This document shows positions 12,161 to 23,338 of a stretch of 64,000 bases of DNA, one piece after another. Origin of the DNA: Circinella umbellata. Its lineage: Eukaryota; Mucoromycota; Mucoromycetes; Mucorales; Lichtheimiaceae. The notes under the pieces are model-generated. The model was not told the DNA's origin and ran no database searches. It saw nothing but the letters and a program-made list of their open reading frames with translations. The stretch covers positions 1-64,000 of the forward strand of contig JAIWNF010000076.1 in the NCBI GenBank assembly GCA_025093555.1. Reading direction: 5' to 3'. The translations under genes were made by a program, and so were the position numbers. How positions within the stretch are numbered: the first letter of the stretch is position 1; every line of letters starts with the position of its first letter.

Positions 12161-15100
12161 TTAAAATTTCAAACATCTAGGCCGATAGAAATCTAACCAT
12201 GATGTAGTAAGGCCATGCTTTGTAACGAAATTCTCATGTCCAGGAAAAATATCGGGCCAAATAACTCGATTTATAGCTTCGTCTTTGATCACAATCGATT
12301 GGAAATGATTGCCATTCAAAAATAAAACTATTGGAGCAGAAGTGCCCATGTCTTTATCATTGCTATCACTGTGTGGACACTCAGAAAAGAGAGGCAAGAA
12401 TGTTACCCCATTAAACGATTTATCTTTTATATTGGGATCATATGAAACCATATATAGAACGACAGGTCGGTTATATGCTTCTGCAAGTATCCTAGGACAG
12501 TCCAACGCATCAAACCAAAGCCTTGGACTTGCACTTCGACCTGTATGCGAAAGAATCGCCAGTCTATTTTCATATCCATCTTTTCTAAACATACGTTCAT
12601 AATGTTCCTTGTGGTTCAAAAGAGTATGTTTCATTATCATCTTCACAATTTCATACTGGTCTTCGCTGCCGTAAAGAAGAACAGCACTAGCTCTCCAACC
12701 ACAATGGCCATCTCCTTTAGGATTGGAGAGTCCTAACACATCTTCGGCATTCAATTGACAACCAATAAGGATATCTGAAGAAATAACATCAAGGCCTAAA
12801 CGTCTAAACATCTGAGCGTTATCCATTTCCCTAATGGTTATAATTTAGAATAGTTAGCATCATTGTAAACTACATGTATCCTATCATTCACCATCCTTTT
12901 CTCACCTAGCAAAATTACTGCTATCATTCAACTTTCTCTTCTTCGACTCTTGTTTGGTCCTCTTCTTGTTTTCTTTAATACGTTCCGCATGTTTTTCTGC
13001 ACGTCTTTTCCGTTCTTCTGCTGCGTTCGTCTTTGCTTTCTCCTCTTCTACCTTCTTTGCTTTCCTCTCTTCTACCTTCTTTGCTTTCCTCTCTTCTACT
13101 TTCTTTGATTTCGCATCTTCTTTCTTCTTTTCGTTCTCGTCTTCTATCTTCATCTTCTGTGTATCTTTACTTTTACTTTTATTATTTTCTTCTCCTTCAT
13201 TGTCCATCTTCTTTTTTCTTCCACCATTACTCTTAAAGCCTGTATTAATTAGATCAATTTAATTATTAGCGCACAAACCATTTGATCTTATACAATTATG
13301 CACATATAACTGTGTGAGTATTCATATACTATAATAGATAATATACATTACCGTGATCCAGTAAAGTTTTTGTCGTGTCGGGAGCACGGCCATCATTGAA
13401 GAACCTCTTCACCTGACGTTGCTTTCTATTATAATAATATAAAAATAAATGGCTGACATGTATATAATATATATTGGCACTTGAACACTGCTAAATAACT
13501 ATATACCCTGTTTTCTTTCGGTTGTAATCAACTCTACCACCAGCGTCAACAAACTCCAAATCCAATTCTGAGGAACGCAAATAAGAAAAAATCTGGTGTA
13601 ATGTTTCTATGAGCGGTTTCTTTTTTTCAACGATACGGTAGAGGTCTCTATGGAGTGCTTCTACTCCATTCGATGTCCGGCAAGGATGGTTTTGTAGCTC
13701 ATCCTTGAGCCATCCCTTCGATTTAAATATCATACCGGCAATTTCATCGCGGGTCCACCAATCAAGCCATTTTTTTGCGTTAGGATAATCTTTGTGGATC
13801 TGTTGAACAGCCCAGTTGTGTGATTTTTCTCCTGCAGCATTGTACATTTGATCGGTATAGTCGATGAAATCAACATCACAACCTGGTGGTACAATGGCAT
13901 GGTTGCTGATAATTCGCTGGATGCTTTGTTTCGAATGATAATAACATCCTTTTAACAAAGTTTGCGGAGCAATGTTACTATTAGGGAATTTGTCTTCAAA
14001 TGCCATGATAAAACCTTGGCGTTGTGCTTGAGAATAATCCATAACCTAAGATAAATTGTTCACAATTTAGTCTCTCACAACAGTATATAGTTAAAAAAAT
14101 ATCACATCCAATTAAACAGTATCCAATTTATAAACAAGTTGTCATTTTATTTATTGTAAAGATAAATTTGTCAAACTATAACTATATATCTTCGACATAT
14201 CTAGTCTTTTCTATCTATCTACATCTGTAAAATAGCGACTGCTTTACATGATATGCTACTATTCTAATTCTTATATAATATATGCATATATGACAAGTTT
14301 TCCATAATATAAACACTGCCTCTCTATCATTCATGCACCAACACAACATCTAAATGTACCAACCGTGAAAAATAAAACATACCAGTCCAGAGAAATTCAT
14401 GTCAATATCAACATCGGAAGATCCAAACAGAAAATCAAACGACGTGAAAAAAGACAAGAAGTACGCCTTGAAGTCATCCTTAGAAAGTCCATCAAGCACT
14501 CCTTGAAATACAACAGCAAACTTGTCTAACGCTTCAAAATAAATGTTAGTAGTACATAAATAATAATCTTTCGTGAAGCAGCTGTATGTGACATCAGTCA
14601 ACATAGGATTTGTTTTGAAATCAGCATGATACATAATACCAGGAGCACCAAATGTAATGCACATTGGGCTAGGGACGATATTCGATGCCTTTATATAGCC
14701 AGGAAACTCTTTTTGCAACTCCTTAAATTCTGAATGAATTGTCTCAAATGATGCCTGTGTCGATGTCAATTGATCGTTTTTCATAAGGTAATTGCGTCGA
14801 AGTCTCTTGATAGTACCAATATTACGAAGATTCTTGTCGATGTTGCTAATTGGTCTGGAAGGCTTCTGCACACGGATAGCACTAGTACCAATCTTTAATG
14901 CATACGACTTCTCGCCTGGAAATTCCAACACACGTTCCTCTACTTTGTCCAACGTTTCCATGGTGAAATGTAACGGAATAAATTCACCATGAGTATGTGT
15001 ACCCCGGTGTTTCATCTCACCTACCATTACACCATCTGTAATGATCAGTAATAGGGTTAGCAAACGTGCTTGCTTTCAGGCAAAACTATTCTCTTGCTCC

Positions 15101-15555
15101 ATTCAACTAAGCATTAACATATCTAAGCTATATACATCACTCCAAAGTATGTATATCCCAATGATACTCCATTCTAATTTCAGTACCCAGAATTTTATAT
15201 AGACATTACCTTTCAATTTTCCAATGTAAAACGTTATTCTACAGTCACAAGGTACATGTTTTAAAGTAGAAGTAATCATACAGCTAGTACAATGCTTCGT
15301 AACTTGTTCATTAATACGTTTGTTCGATGATTTTGGTCTGAACAAAGTATTGCAATTGGTACAGATGACAGCACCCAAACATCTTCTGTAAAAGGTATGA
15401 ACCCCATGCTTTCCTTTGTCATCGCTGACTTGATGAAGCTGCCACCCAACAAATAAATCATATACGAGCTGATTACGTTCGTTATTCTCGCCTTCTTTGT
15501 AATGAAGGGGAATAGTATAGACTTGATCACCGTTTGGAAATTGTGGAAAAGACAT
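12161..15555 (-). CDS. MULE transposase with GCM/WRKY-like zinc finger and C-terminal OTU cysteine protease domain
   Basis: Six exons: 15210-15555, 14383-15035, 13507-14045, 13352-13425, 12906-13239 and 12161-12830. All phases match and give 871 aa starting MSFPQFPNGDQ. Residues about 58-132 hold Cys residues (CTNC, CTSC, CDC) ending in THTH, the WRKY-GCM1-type DNA-binding finger of MULEs. The DDE core is visible: Asp263 in LTDVTY, Asp336 in VMDYSQAQRQGF, Glu462 in RTSNGVEALH, with the family's C-x2-H (GCYYH) between them. Residues about 545-645 are Lys/Glu-rich, with repeats of KKVEERKA and nuclear-localisation-like basic runs. Residues about 680-830 match an OTU peptidase: Cys692 in KGDGHCGWRA and His824 in LNGNHFQSI. 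The OTU part is joined by a 75-nt GTGAGA...TTAG intron (12831-12905), so it is not a separate gene. The zinc finger and DDE should bind and cut the element ends. A role for OTU in removing ubiquitin from host or transposase proteins is inference. The exon 2-3 intron is unusually long (337 nt). Confidence 0.9.
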
Positions 15556-15711
15556 TCTGTTGTGTATTAAAAAGAACAAATGCTATGATGAACAAAGTAG
15601 ATATCCTATTATTTTTAGATATATTGTCACTGCAAAAGAATGACTGTTTTTCCTCTGTGCGGACTGTTTATTCTTTTCAAATTAAGCGGCGATTGAAAAG
15701 CATGAATCCTC

Positions 15712-15738
15712 AATTTCACCTGAAAAAACACGGCACCC
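15712..15738 (-). repeat. Right terminal inverted repeat of the MULE
   Basis: Reverse complement identical to 11331-11357 over 27 bp. It lies about 155 bp upstream of the transposase ATG and so probably contains or flanks its promoter. Confidence 0.93.
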
Positions 15739-15747
15739 GATCACCAG
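15739..15747. repeat. Right 9-bp target-site duplication of the MULE
   Basis: GATCACCAG, identical to 11322-11330. Confidence 0.93.
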
Positions 15748-17836
15748 CACTCAGATATTAGATCGTATCTATATGTTTTCATGCAACAATCCTTCTGAGC
15801 AACTTGTAGTATTTTATTGCTGCCTGAGAAGCAATAGCATTATGAGAAGTAGAATCAGCTTCAATGTATCATGTAGTTTGTGACTAACCAAAAAAATATT
15901 TTGGAGCAGACATATAATAAGAAAAAAGCGAGTTTAACAAATTGTACATCTTCTCCTATGTTTTAATGGTTTGGGTACCAAAGCAGAGTGATCAAACTTG
16001 CTAAAAGCTCGTCTACCCAAATCCTAGTATGTTTAAAAAGAGACAATGAAAAATAATTCCCTCGCTGCTACAATTATGAGTATTATTATACATAGAGGTC
16101 TTATTAATAGTTGCTACTGCGTTTAGTACATAGAGCTGTATTTAGTGTAGTAGATTATTCGATACGTACGTACCTATATGTGATTTTACTTCTTTTTTTT
16201 TTAAAAAAAGAATGATAATAATAATAATATTACTAGATTGCTGCTAAGAATAAACTAAAATCGAAGTAAAATAATCGCCCTCTTTCTTTCTCACAGTTCC
16301 CTGATAAAAATAAAAATAGAATAGCATTATCTATTGAACAAACTGATTGTTATTACTAATATTAAGATATATATGAAATGTACACAGTCTGTTTTGATGT
16401 CTTAAATTATTATAAATATCTTCTTAATTTCAATACGTTACTGCTCAACTTCTTTTGTTTTTACATGATATTATTAAAATTATTTTGTAAAAGGTTTTAT
16501 TACTATTTATATACCAAATGTTTAAACATTGCTTTACCATTATGTTCTTTGAGCTATATCAATATATGTGCTTTTTTTTTGGATAGAAAAAGCCAGACCT
16601 AATATAATGTTTTATATACTGAATATGCTGAATGTAGTACCTGATATTGTAAAATTTCAACCGCCAATATCATTTTTTGGCATATACTCAAAGTAGCAAA
16701 GAAGATATCAAATAGTGAATTTTCCATCCTTTCCAAGATAACAATAAACAAAATAAAATTCTATGTGAGAGTATAATATCATTACATTATAAGCAAACAC
16801 TTTTATTTTATTTTGATTGAAACAATCTTTTTATTTCAGAGCTTGAAAGAAGTTTGCGTATGATTTTACTTGAAAACTTTTTTTTTGCATATATGACAAC
16901 CTGAAACAAGATGTACGTGGTAGTAATAAAAAACAAAAGTATGGCAATACTAGATTAGTTAATTCACTTTTGATATAAATGTTCGAGAAATTGTAGTTTT
17001 TGTATACAACACTGGTATATTAATAAAATCCAGAATTGAAATATAATATATTGGTCATGCTATGTGAAAAAGTAATAATTATTTCCCATGGAATTAATGC
17101 TTATGTATGGCAATACCAGATTTTTTTTTTCGTTGCCTTGTCGGTGTTTTCTTTTACCGGCACCAAAAGTGGTTTTCATAATCTGGGAACGTTTTTAATT
17201 TTAGTTATTTTTGACTTTTTATTGTAACTTATATTTTATCATATCAACTGTTAATTTTACCAAGTTCCGACTTTTTAAAAGATGGTACTGTTAAGGATTG
17301 ATGTAGGGAATAGTTTATGAACTGTAGCATGTCGATAGTATCACAGATTCGATGGGAATTTAACCTTAATATTATACTATTGATTTAATGAAACAATAAC
17401 AGTAATAAAGGATCTAATCTATAAAATATTTCGCTTTGTCGAGTTATAACAAAAGCAGTTGTCAAAAATTGTATTATTTGCAGTCCAAAAAGAAGAATAA
17501 AAAATAATTTGTCTATCTTCGTTCTCGGGAAAACCATCACGCTTTACATAGTGCTTTGATTTTTTTTAGAATAAAGTTAATCCCCTTCTACACTAGTAAA
17601 ATGTTATATCCTGGGAAATTAAAATATATAATTAACTGATTGTTGTGTAGAGACCAAAGTAATGTATTATCAAAATCTATATAAGAAATAAATAGCAATT
17701 ATGTAACACGGAATCTTTCTTTTTTCTTTTGTTTTTATTCCATCGCTTTTTCCTTTTGTTTCTTTTTTGATATTTTTTCTTTTTTGTTTTCTTCTGTTAC
17801 AAAATTCTGGCATTATTTTTATATTAATTACACAAA
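15748..17836. other. AT-rich intergenic region between the MULE and the acyl-CoA synthetase gene
   Basis: No gene recognised. It contains a short ATA/ATT microsatellite near 16214. The last 140 bp is pyrimidine-rich on the plus strand just before the ATG at 17837 and is the likely core promoter/5' UTR of the next gene. Confidence 0.4.
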
Positions 17837-20311
17837 ATGAGTGACATGTATTCAAAACAATATTCATTTACCAATATTGCTGAATTAATGCTTAGCAACC
17901 CAATGGGTCGCCCAGAACAACATCCATTATATGTTGATGCTCTCACAGGTGAATCGATTACATTATTTCGTTTTCGTCAGCTTGTGGGTCTTCTACACGC
18001 CGGATTGAAGCGATTCGGTTTGAAACAAGGTGATTCCATTTGCTTTTACTCTCCCAATAACGTAAAGTATAACACACATAATATAAAAAACACAAGAGAT
18101 CTATATATGCTAAACGTTTTTTGTTTTCATTTTTGGATGGGGTAAATCAAAATTTAGATATATATGGGTCCTTTTTATGCAGGTGTAATGTCAGCAGGTC
18201 AGATTTCTTTTTATTTTCTTTATTCGGATCCTTGCATTATATATCTTGTTATTCTGGAGACAATGCTTATCAAAAAGTGTACCTTTAACTACATTTTTCT
18301 TAAAAGGCATGGCAATCAGTCCAGCAAACACTGCTTATGTTTTAGAAGAATTTGAACATCAATTACAAATTTCCGAAGCTAAAATGCTTATTGCTCATCC
18401 GAACAATCTGGAAACTGCCCTCAAAGCAGCAGATAATGTTGGATTACCACGAAGTAGCATTTTTTCGATTATTCCTGATTCACAAAATAGAGTTCCTTTA
18501 TGGTCCGATGTTCTTATCGATTATAATGAACCACCACTTCCACCTGTCAAAATGACTCATGAAGAAAGTGTAAACACTGTTGCCTACTTATGTTTCTCTT
18601 CTGGTACAACTGGTAAGAGCAAGGGTGTTATGACAAGGTAAAAATTAATAGAAATAACTCGCTTTTTTTCAAACTGTCGCGATAAAGTTACCAACAGAAA
18701 GAGAAAAATATTCACATGAAATTCATTATGGCAACTAACTTTTTTATAGTCATTATAATTGTATTGCTATGGTGATGGAGACTCATAATTACTCGGGTAT
18801 TTTTAACGATCCATCTGTTCAAAAAATCGTTCTTGCCGTTATTCCGTACGTATATATTGATAGATATATAAAACAACGATAGACATATTCTTCTAAATCG
18901 GAAATCTTGGTATTTGCTTCTTTTTTACTATTAGACTGTTCCATTTCAGTGGCATTCATCGTGTATTCAATATGGGAATTCCCCAAGGGAATACTCACAT
19001 TCTTATGGAAAAGTATACTGTATCTCAAATGTGTGAAGCAATTCAACGTTTCAAAGTGACCGACTTCCCAACTGGTAAAGTAAAACTTGTAACGCATATA
19101 TATATCTATAAGGCCTCACTTTAACTTTGCTCAACTTGTTTTGTTTTTGTTTTGTATACGTAGCACCACCCATTATTATTCATTTAGTGAACAATCCTAT
19201 TGTTGATAAATATGATTTGTCAAGTTTAAGAGCATTAACGGTTGGTTCCGCTCCCATTGCAACCGACATCATGATTCGCTTCCAAAAGAAATATAAGCAT
19301 ACAGTGTTATTTAATAGTTATGGTATACCATCGTTCCTATTGTGTATATATATTTTCTTTTTTTTATTCTACGTACTATTTATAATACTTATTGTGTTAC
19401 TTTTGTTTCTGCTTTTTAAACAGGCATGACAGAAGCAAGTCCAGTTATTACTTATAATAAGCCAGAATGGGCTATTCCAGGCTCTATTGGTCGTATGATA
19501 CCTGCAATGAGATCTAAGCTTGTTGATTTGGATGGAAATGAGGGTAAGAAATTAATAGTAAAAAAAGTTTACATATACAAATATATTGGGACAGACGGGG
19601 ACGATACCATTCAGGGGGGGAGGGAATGAACACAAGATCAAACAAGACTCATCGTTACACTATATTCATAAATGTAACTAAAGTTACGGAAGTCAACAAA
19701 CCTGGTGAATTATGGGTTCAAGGACCCAATATCATGCTTGGATATAAGGGGAATCCAGAAGCAACTGCAGGAGCTATCACTAAGGATAATTGGCTTTTGA
19801 CAGGCGACGTAGTCACCAAGGATGAAAATGGCAATCTTTATATTGTTGATCGTATTAAGGAATTAATCAAGTATAAAGGTTTTCAGGTTGGTCAAATTAA
19901 TATAATTAACCAACTATAATCTCTTTCTTGTTTATTTATCTTACTTTTTATGTTTAATTTTTTATATAGGTTGCGCCTGTTGAGTTAGAATCTGTTTTAT
20001 TACAATGTTCTTATGTTGCTGATGCAGGCGTTGTTGGCATTTATGACGATGTACAAGGCACAGAAATTCCATTGGCTTATGTTGTTTTACGCCAAGAATA
20101 TCAATCGCACGCCGATACTGTATGTCCAAAAATTCAAGCTTGGGTAAACGAACGTGTGGCAAATCATAAACGACTTCGTGGTGGTGTACGAGCCATTGAC
20201 GCTATCCCTAAAAATCCATCAGGAAAGATTTTACGTCGTAAAATGAAAGAGATTTATAAGTACCAGGAACAACAAGCTTCACCTGGTGTTAAGCACATTT
20301 CCAAACTTTAG
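17837..20311 (+). CDS. Peroxisomal acyl-CoA synthetase / 4-coumarate-CoA ligase-like adenylating enzyme
   Basis: Nine exons: 17837-18061, 18158-18197, 18307-18637, 18750-18845, 18935-19074, 19164-19322, 19424-19543, 19684-19886 and 19970-20311. All are in phase, giving 551 aa, the usual length of 4CL-like synthetases. ANL-superfamily motifs appear in order: the phosphate loop [11 protein letters not shown] (about residue 185), GMTEASPV (about 332), [11 protein letters not shown] followed by [15 protein letters not shown] (about 405-438), and the catalytic Lys in [12 protein letters not shown] (about 524). The enzyme class converts a carboxylic acid, ATP and CoA into acyl-AMP and then acyl-CoA. 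The protein ends in Ser-Lys-Leu, a canonical PTS1 peroxisomal import signal, so it probably acts in peroxisomal fatty- or aromatic-acid activation. Yeast Pcs60 (Fat2) has the same fold and tail. The substrate cannot be read from sequence. Donor GTCAGA after exon 2 and GTTGGT after exon 8 are non-consensus. Confidence 0.9.
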
Positions 20312-20836
20312 AAGAAAATAATATGTATTTTTCCTGTTATCCATATGTAGATGTAATTATACAGTAGACTCATTAAAAAATAATTGTTCTACACATACCA
20401 TATTTTGTTGTTGGAGGATCATGTCAATATACACATACTAGAATTTATGAGAGGTCATGTGCTTTCATTACAGAAACATATATAATATTAACAATTTTAG
20501 ATTATATAAGCTTTGATATAATGATTAATTTAGTATGAATTCATATAAACACTATCATAGAGTTGTCATAGTGAATCTAGCACCTTTCGTTGTTAGTTAC
20601 AAAATAGTTGTAAATGTCAAGTATTGAGTTTTGCATATAAAAAACACCATCAGGCAACCCCGACTTTTTGACAAAAATTAATTGTTTTTTTGTCCTCTTT
20701 TCTACATTTGTTTTCTTCACATGGCAGCAACAGCAGCACGGTGAGAATTCCAACAAAAAAATCTCATAATATAATAAGCTTCTAATTCAATTGTGTAAAA
20801 GACATAATTAACAATATTTGTTTTCAAACAAACAGA
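20312..20836. other. Intergenic region and GLE1 promoter
   Basis: AT-rich, with no gene seen. It serves as the 3' flank of the acyl-CoA synthetase gene and the upstream region of GLE1, both transcribed rightward. Confidence 0.45.
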
Positions 20837-23088
20837 ATGTCTATTATCATTACCAATCCAATAAGATATACTGTACCTTCTGATTCAGAGGATTCTGATA
20901 TTGAAGAAGATTCACAACCGAAATTTCTTCAACAGTACGTTTATTTTTTTTATCAACAATCATACAAAAAAGCAACATTTGCAGCATATACTTACTCACA
21001 CATGCGCGTACTTTTATTATAGAAATCCGAATTATGTAAAACAGCCAGTAGTACAATTTTTAGGTGAACCAGGCGATGTTTTACAAAGTTTAAAATATAA
21101 ATTAATGAATGAATCTAAAAAGGTTGTTATAGATTGACAAGAACAATAACAAGAGATACGTCTTTTTGGATAGGAAAAGGGGAGGGGATTAATGATAACG
21201 GGTTTTTGGTTAATAATAGTAATAACAATAGTGTTTTGATTTTTATCCTTATAGCGTGCTCATCAAGATCGATCCAGTAGTAAGCACCTACAAGAACACA
21301 AAGATAAGATAGAAGCAATTAAGCAAAAAATACTCGATCTACAAAAACAACATACAGAAGAAAGCTTAGCTAAGATTCATAGTAGTTTATCTCAATTGGA
21401 AATAAAATAGTAAGTTATATGTTTATTCATTTGTTTGCCTCGATAGAAAAAGAAATATCATGCTCAACTTTATATTTGTAGTAATGGAGAAGAAAAGGAT
21501 CTTGATGCTGAATATTCTAAATATTTAGAAGAAAGTCGAAAGGTAGATGGTTTTTTTCAATCGAGTGAAGGAATCCATTTAAAGGAAATGTGTTGCCTTA
21601 AGGATATTCAAACACTAACTCAATATACAATAATGTGTACAATAATAATAATATAGCGAGTACAAAAAGCAATCAGTATAGATAAAGAAAAAATGGAAAA
21701 AGAAAAGGCTCAAAAGGAAGCAGAAGTCAAAGCACAAAAAGCAAAAGCACAAAAAGAACTGGAAGATAAACAAAAAGTTGAAAATGCTGCTAAAGAAAAA
21801 AAAGAATTAGAAGAAAAAGCTCGATTACAAGTAAGTTTTGTTAGATACACAATTTCCTTATATTATTGAATGGACTCTAGTAAAAGTAACTTTTTTTTAT
21901 ATATATATTCAATTTTTTATTATTTTTTAAGGAACAATCTACATCAGCTTCTATCTCTGGTCTCAAGTTACATGAAGAATATATGAAAAAGTTAGAAGTA
22001 TGTTAAACCAAGAAAAGAAAGAAAGCCGTTGTCATGTATCTATTAACTAAGGTGTTTATTTAATAACTTAGTATTATAAACAACATTACAAACCAAAACT
22101 TCAAGATCCTAAATTTCGGTCAACTGTATTTAAAGAACGTATGCCTATAAAACGATTCTTGAAACAATTACAATTTAAACGTGAAGTTGTAGATCAAAGG
22201 GTAAATATATCTATTTTTATCTTCATTCTCTTTATGTGATTGAACTTACAAAATTATTTACCGACTTGATATGATAGTTTGTTGCAATTCGAGATCGAAT
22301 ACTTGCAGTTAAACAACAATCCGAAGAAGCATATCATATCTTATTAAATTGTACAGCCAAAGATTTTCTGGTAAGTACTATAAGCATCTTATTAACTATA
22401 TCTTCTACTGTAAAACTATGAATACAATTTTCATTAACAAATTATAAATATATATTTATAGAAACAAGCCAGATCCGAAATATCGTCCATCTCATGGGGC
22501 GCCTACTTTTACGGAAGATTCGCAATGATGTTAGGTTCTGCTATACCTGAATTCATGGAATACTTACTCGCTCGATTATATAAACGATGTCCCTACATGA
22601 TACCTAATTATTACGACGAATCGGGCCTTTCTTTGGATGAAGTCAAGAAACGTCAACGATACGAATTTGTGGACGATGAAAAAAAAGATTTCCAGACGGT
22701 CGATATGCATTATAACTATCAATACGCTTATATTATGTTTTTTGCTGCCTTGGTTCAGATGACACCTCAATTACCTTCAGACCCACAAAATCCGCACGGT
22801 ATTCAATATGGATGGTTATGGCTTGCCCGTATTTGTAATGTTCCCCCACGACCTATTACACCTGGCCTTGTTTATAGTTTTCTACAAATCGCTGGACGTC
22901 CTTTATTACAAAGTTATCCAAGACAAGCATTGAAAGTGTTTCAGTTGATTCGAAATGATATGCTTCCCGTGACACCCAAATCACGAGAAAATGCGAGCCC
23001 ATTGAATGAATTGGCTAGATTCTTGGATGACTTCTTTAGAACGGGTGAAATGAGTAAAATGCCTGAAAAAGCTGAAGCCAAAGCATAA
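20837..23088 (+). CDS. GLE1: Nucleoporin GLE1, mRNA export factor
   Basis: Nine exons: 20837-20934, 21023-21122, 21255-21409, 21482-21542, 21657-21830, 21932-21997, 22072-22200, 22278-22370 and 22462-23088. They give 500 aa in continuous frame. Gle1 sits on the cytoplasmic face of the nuclear pore, binds inositol hexakisphosphate and activates the DEAD-box helicase Dbp5 to remodel exported mRNPs. The N-terminus is acidic (DSEDSDIEED). Residues about 100-220 form a long Lys/Glu-rich coiled coil. The C-terminal half is the helical Gle1 domain, with EYLLARLYKRCPYMIPNYY, the MFFAALVQM helix and WLWLARICNVPPRPITPG, all diagnostic. The last exon, coding 209 residues, holds most of this domain. The donor at 21123 (GTTGTT) is unusual. 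The gene converges with the GCP3 gene, with only 250 bp between stop codons. Confidence 0.92.
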
Positions 23089-23243
23089 ATAATAATAATA
23101 AATCGCACTCATTTTTTTACATATTTATATATACATATATATATTCCTTCAAATTAATTAATTATTTTTCATATAGCTTGTATCTATTCTCGTTTTTTTC
23201 CAAATTCAAAAGAAAAACCTTAATCATAATTCTACGAAATTGG

Positions 23244-23266
23244 AACACACACACACACACACACAC
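23244..23266. repeat. (AC)n microsatellite between converging genes
   Basis: About 11 AC dinucleotides in the 250-bp space between the GLE1 and GCP3 stop codons, where the two 3' UTRs meet. Confidence 0.9.
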
Positions 23267-23338
23267 GACATGCAAAGAATCCATGTTTTTATATAAAAAA
23301 TCATTTACTTTTGTTCATCCTTTTCCCTTTTCATTTTA

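Larger units (their letters stand above)
11331..15738 (-). mobile_element. Complete Mutator-like DNA transposon (MULE), 4,408 bp
   Basis: Bounded by inverted repeats beginning GGGTGCCGTGTTTTTTCAGG at both ends (27 bp identical) and by a perfect 9-bp direct duplication, GATCACCAG, outside each end. It carries one minus-strand gene of six exons coding an intact 871-aa MULE transposase with an OTU protease domain. The 5' UTR is about 150 bp between the right inverted repeat and the ATG. The left 800 bp between the stop codon and the left end contains two tandem-repeat arrays. Perfect end repeats, an unmutated target duplication and an uninterrupted reading frame suggest a recent, possibly still active, insertion. 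Confidence 0.93.

Noticed and set aside
12309..12602. 97-codon plus-strand frame inside the MULE
   Set aside because: Lies entirely antisense to the OTU-domain exon, whose frame carries the catalytic motifs.
12954..13262. 102-codon plus-strand frame rich in Phe/Ser
   Set aside because: Mirror image of the Lys/Glu-rich repeat exon of the transposase; low-complexity shadow.
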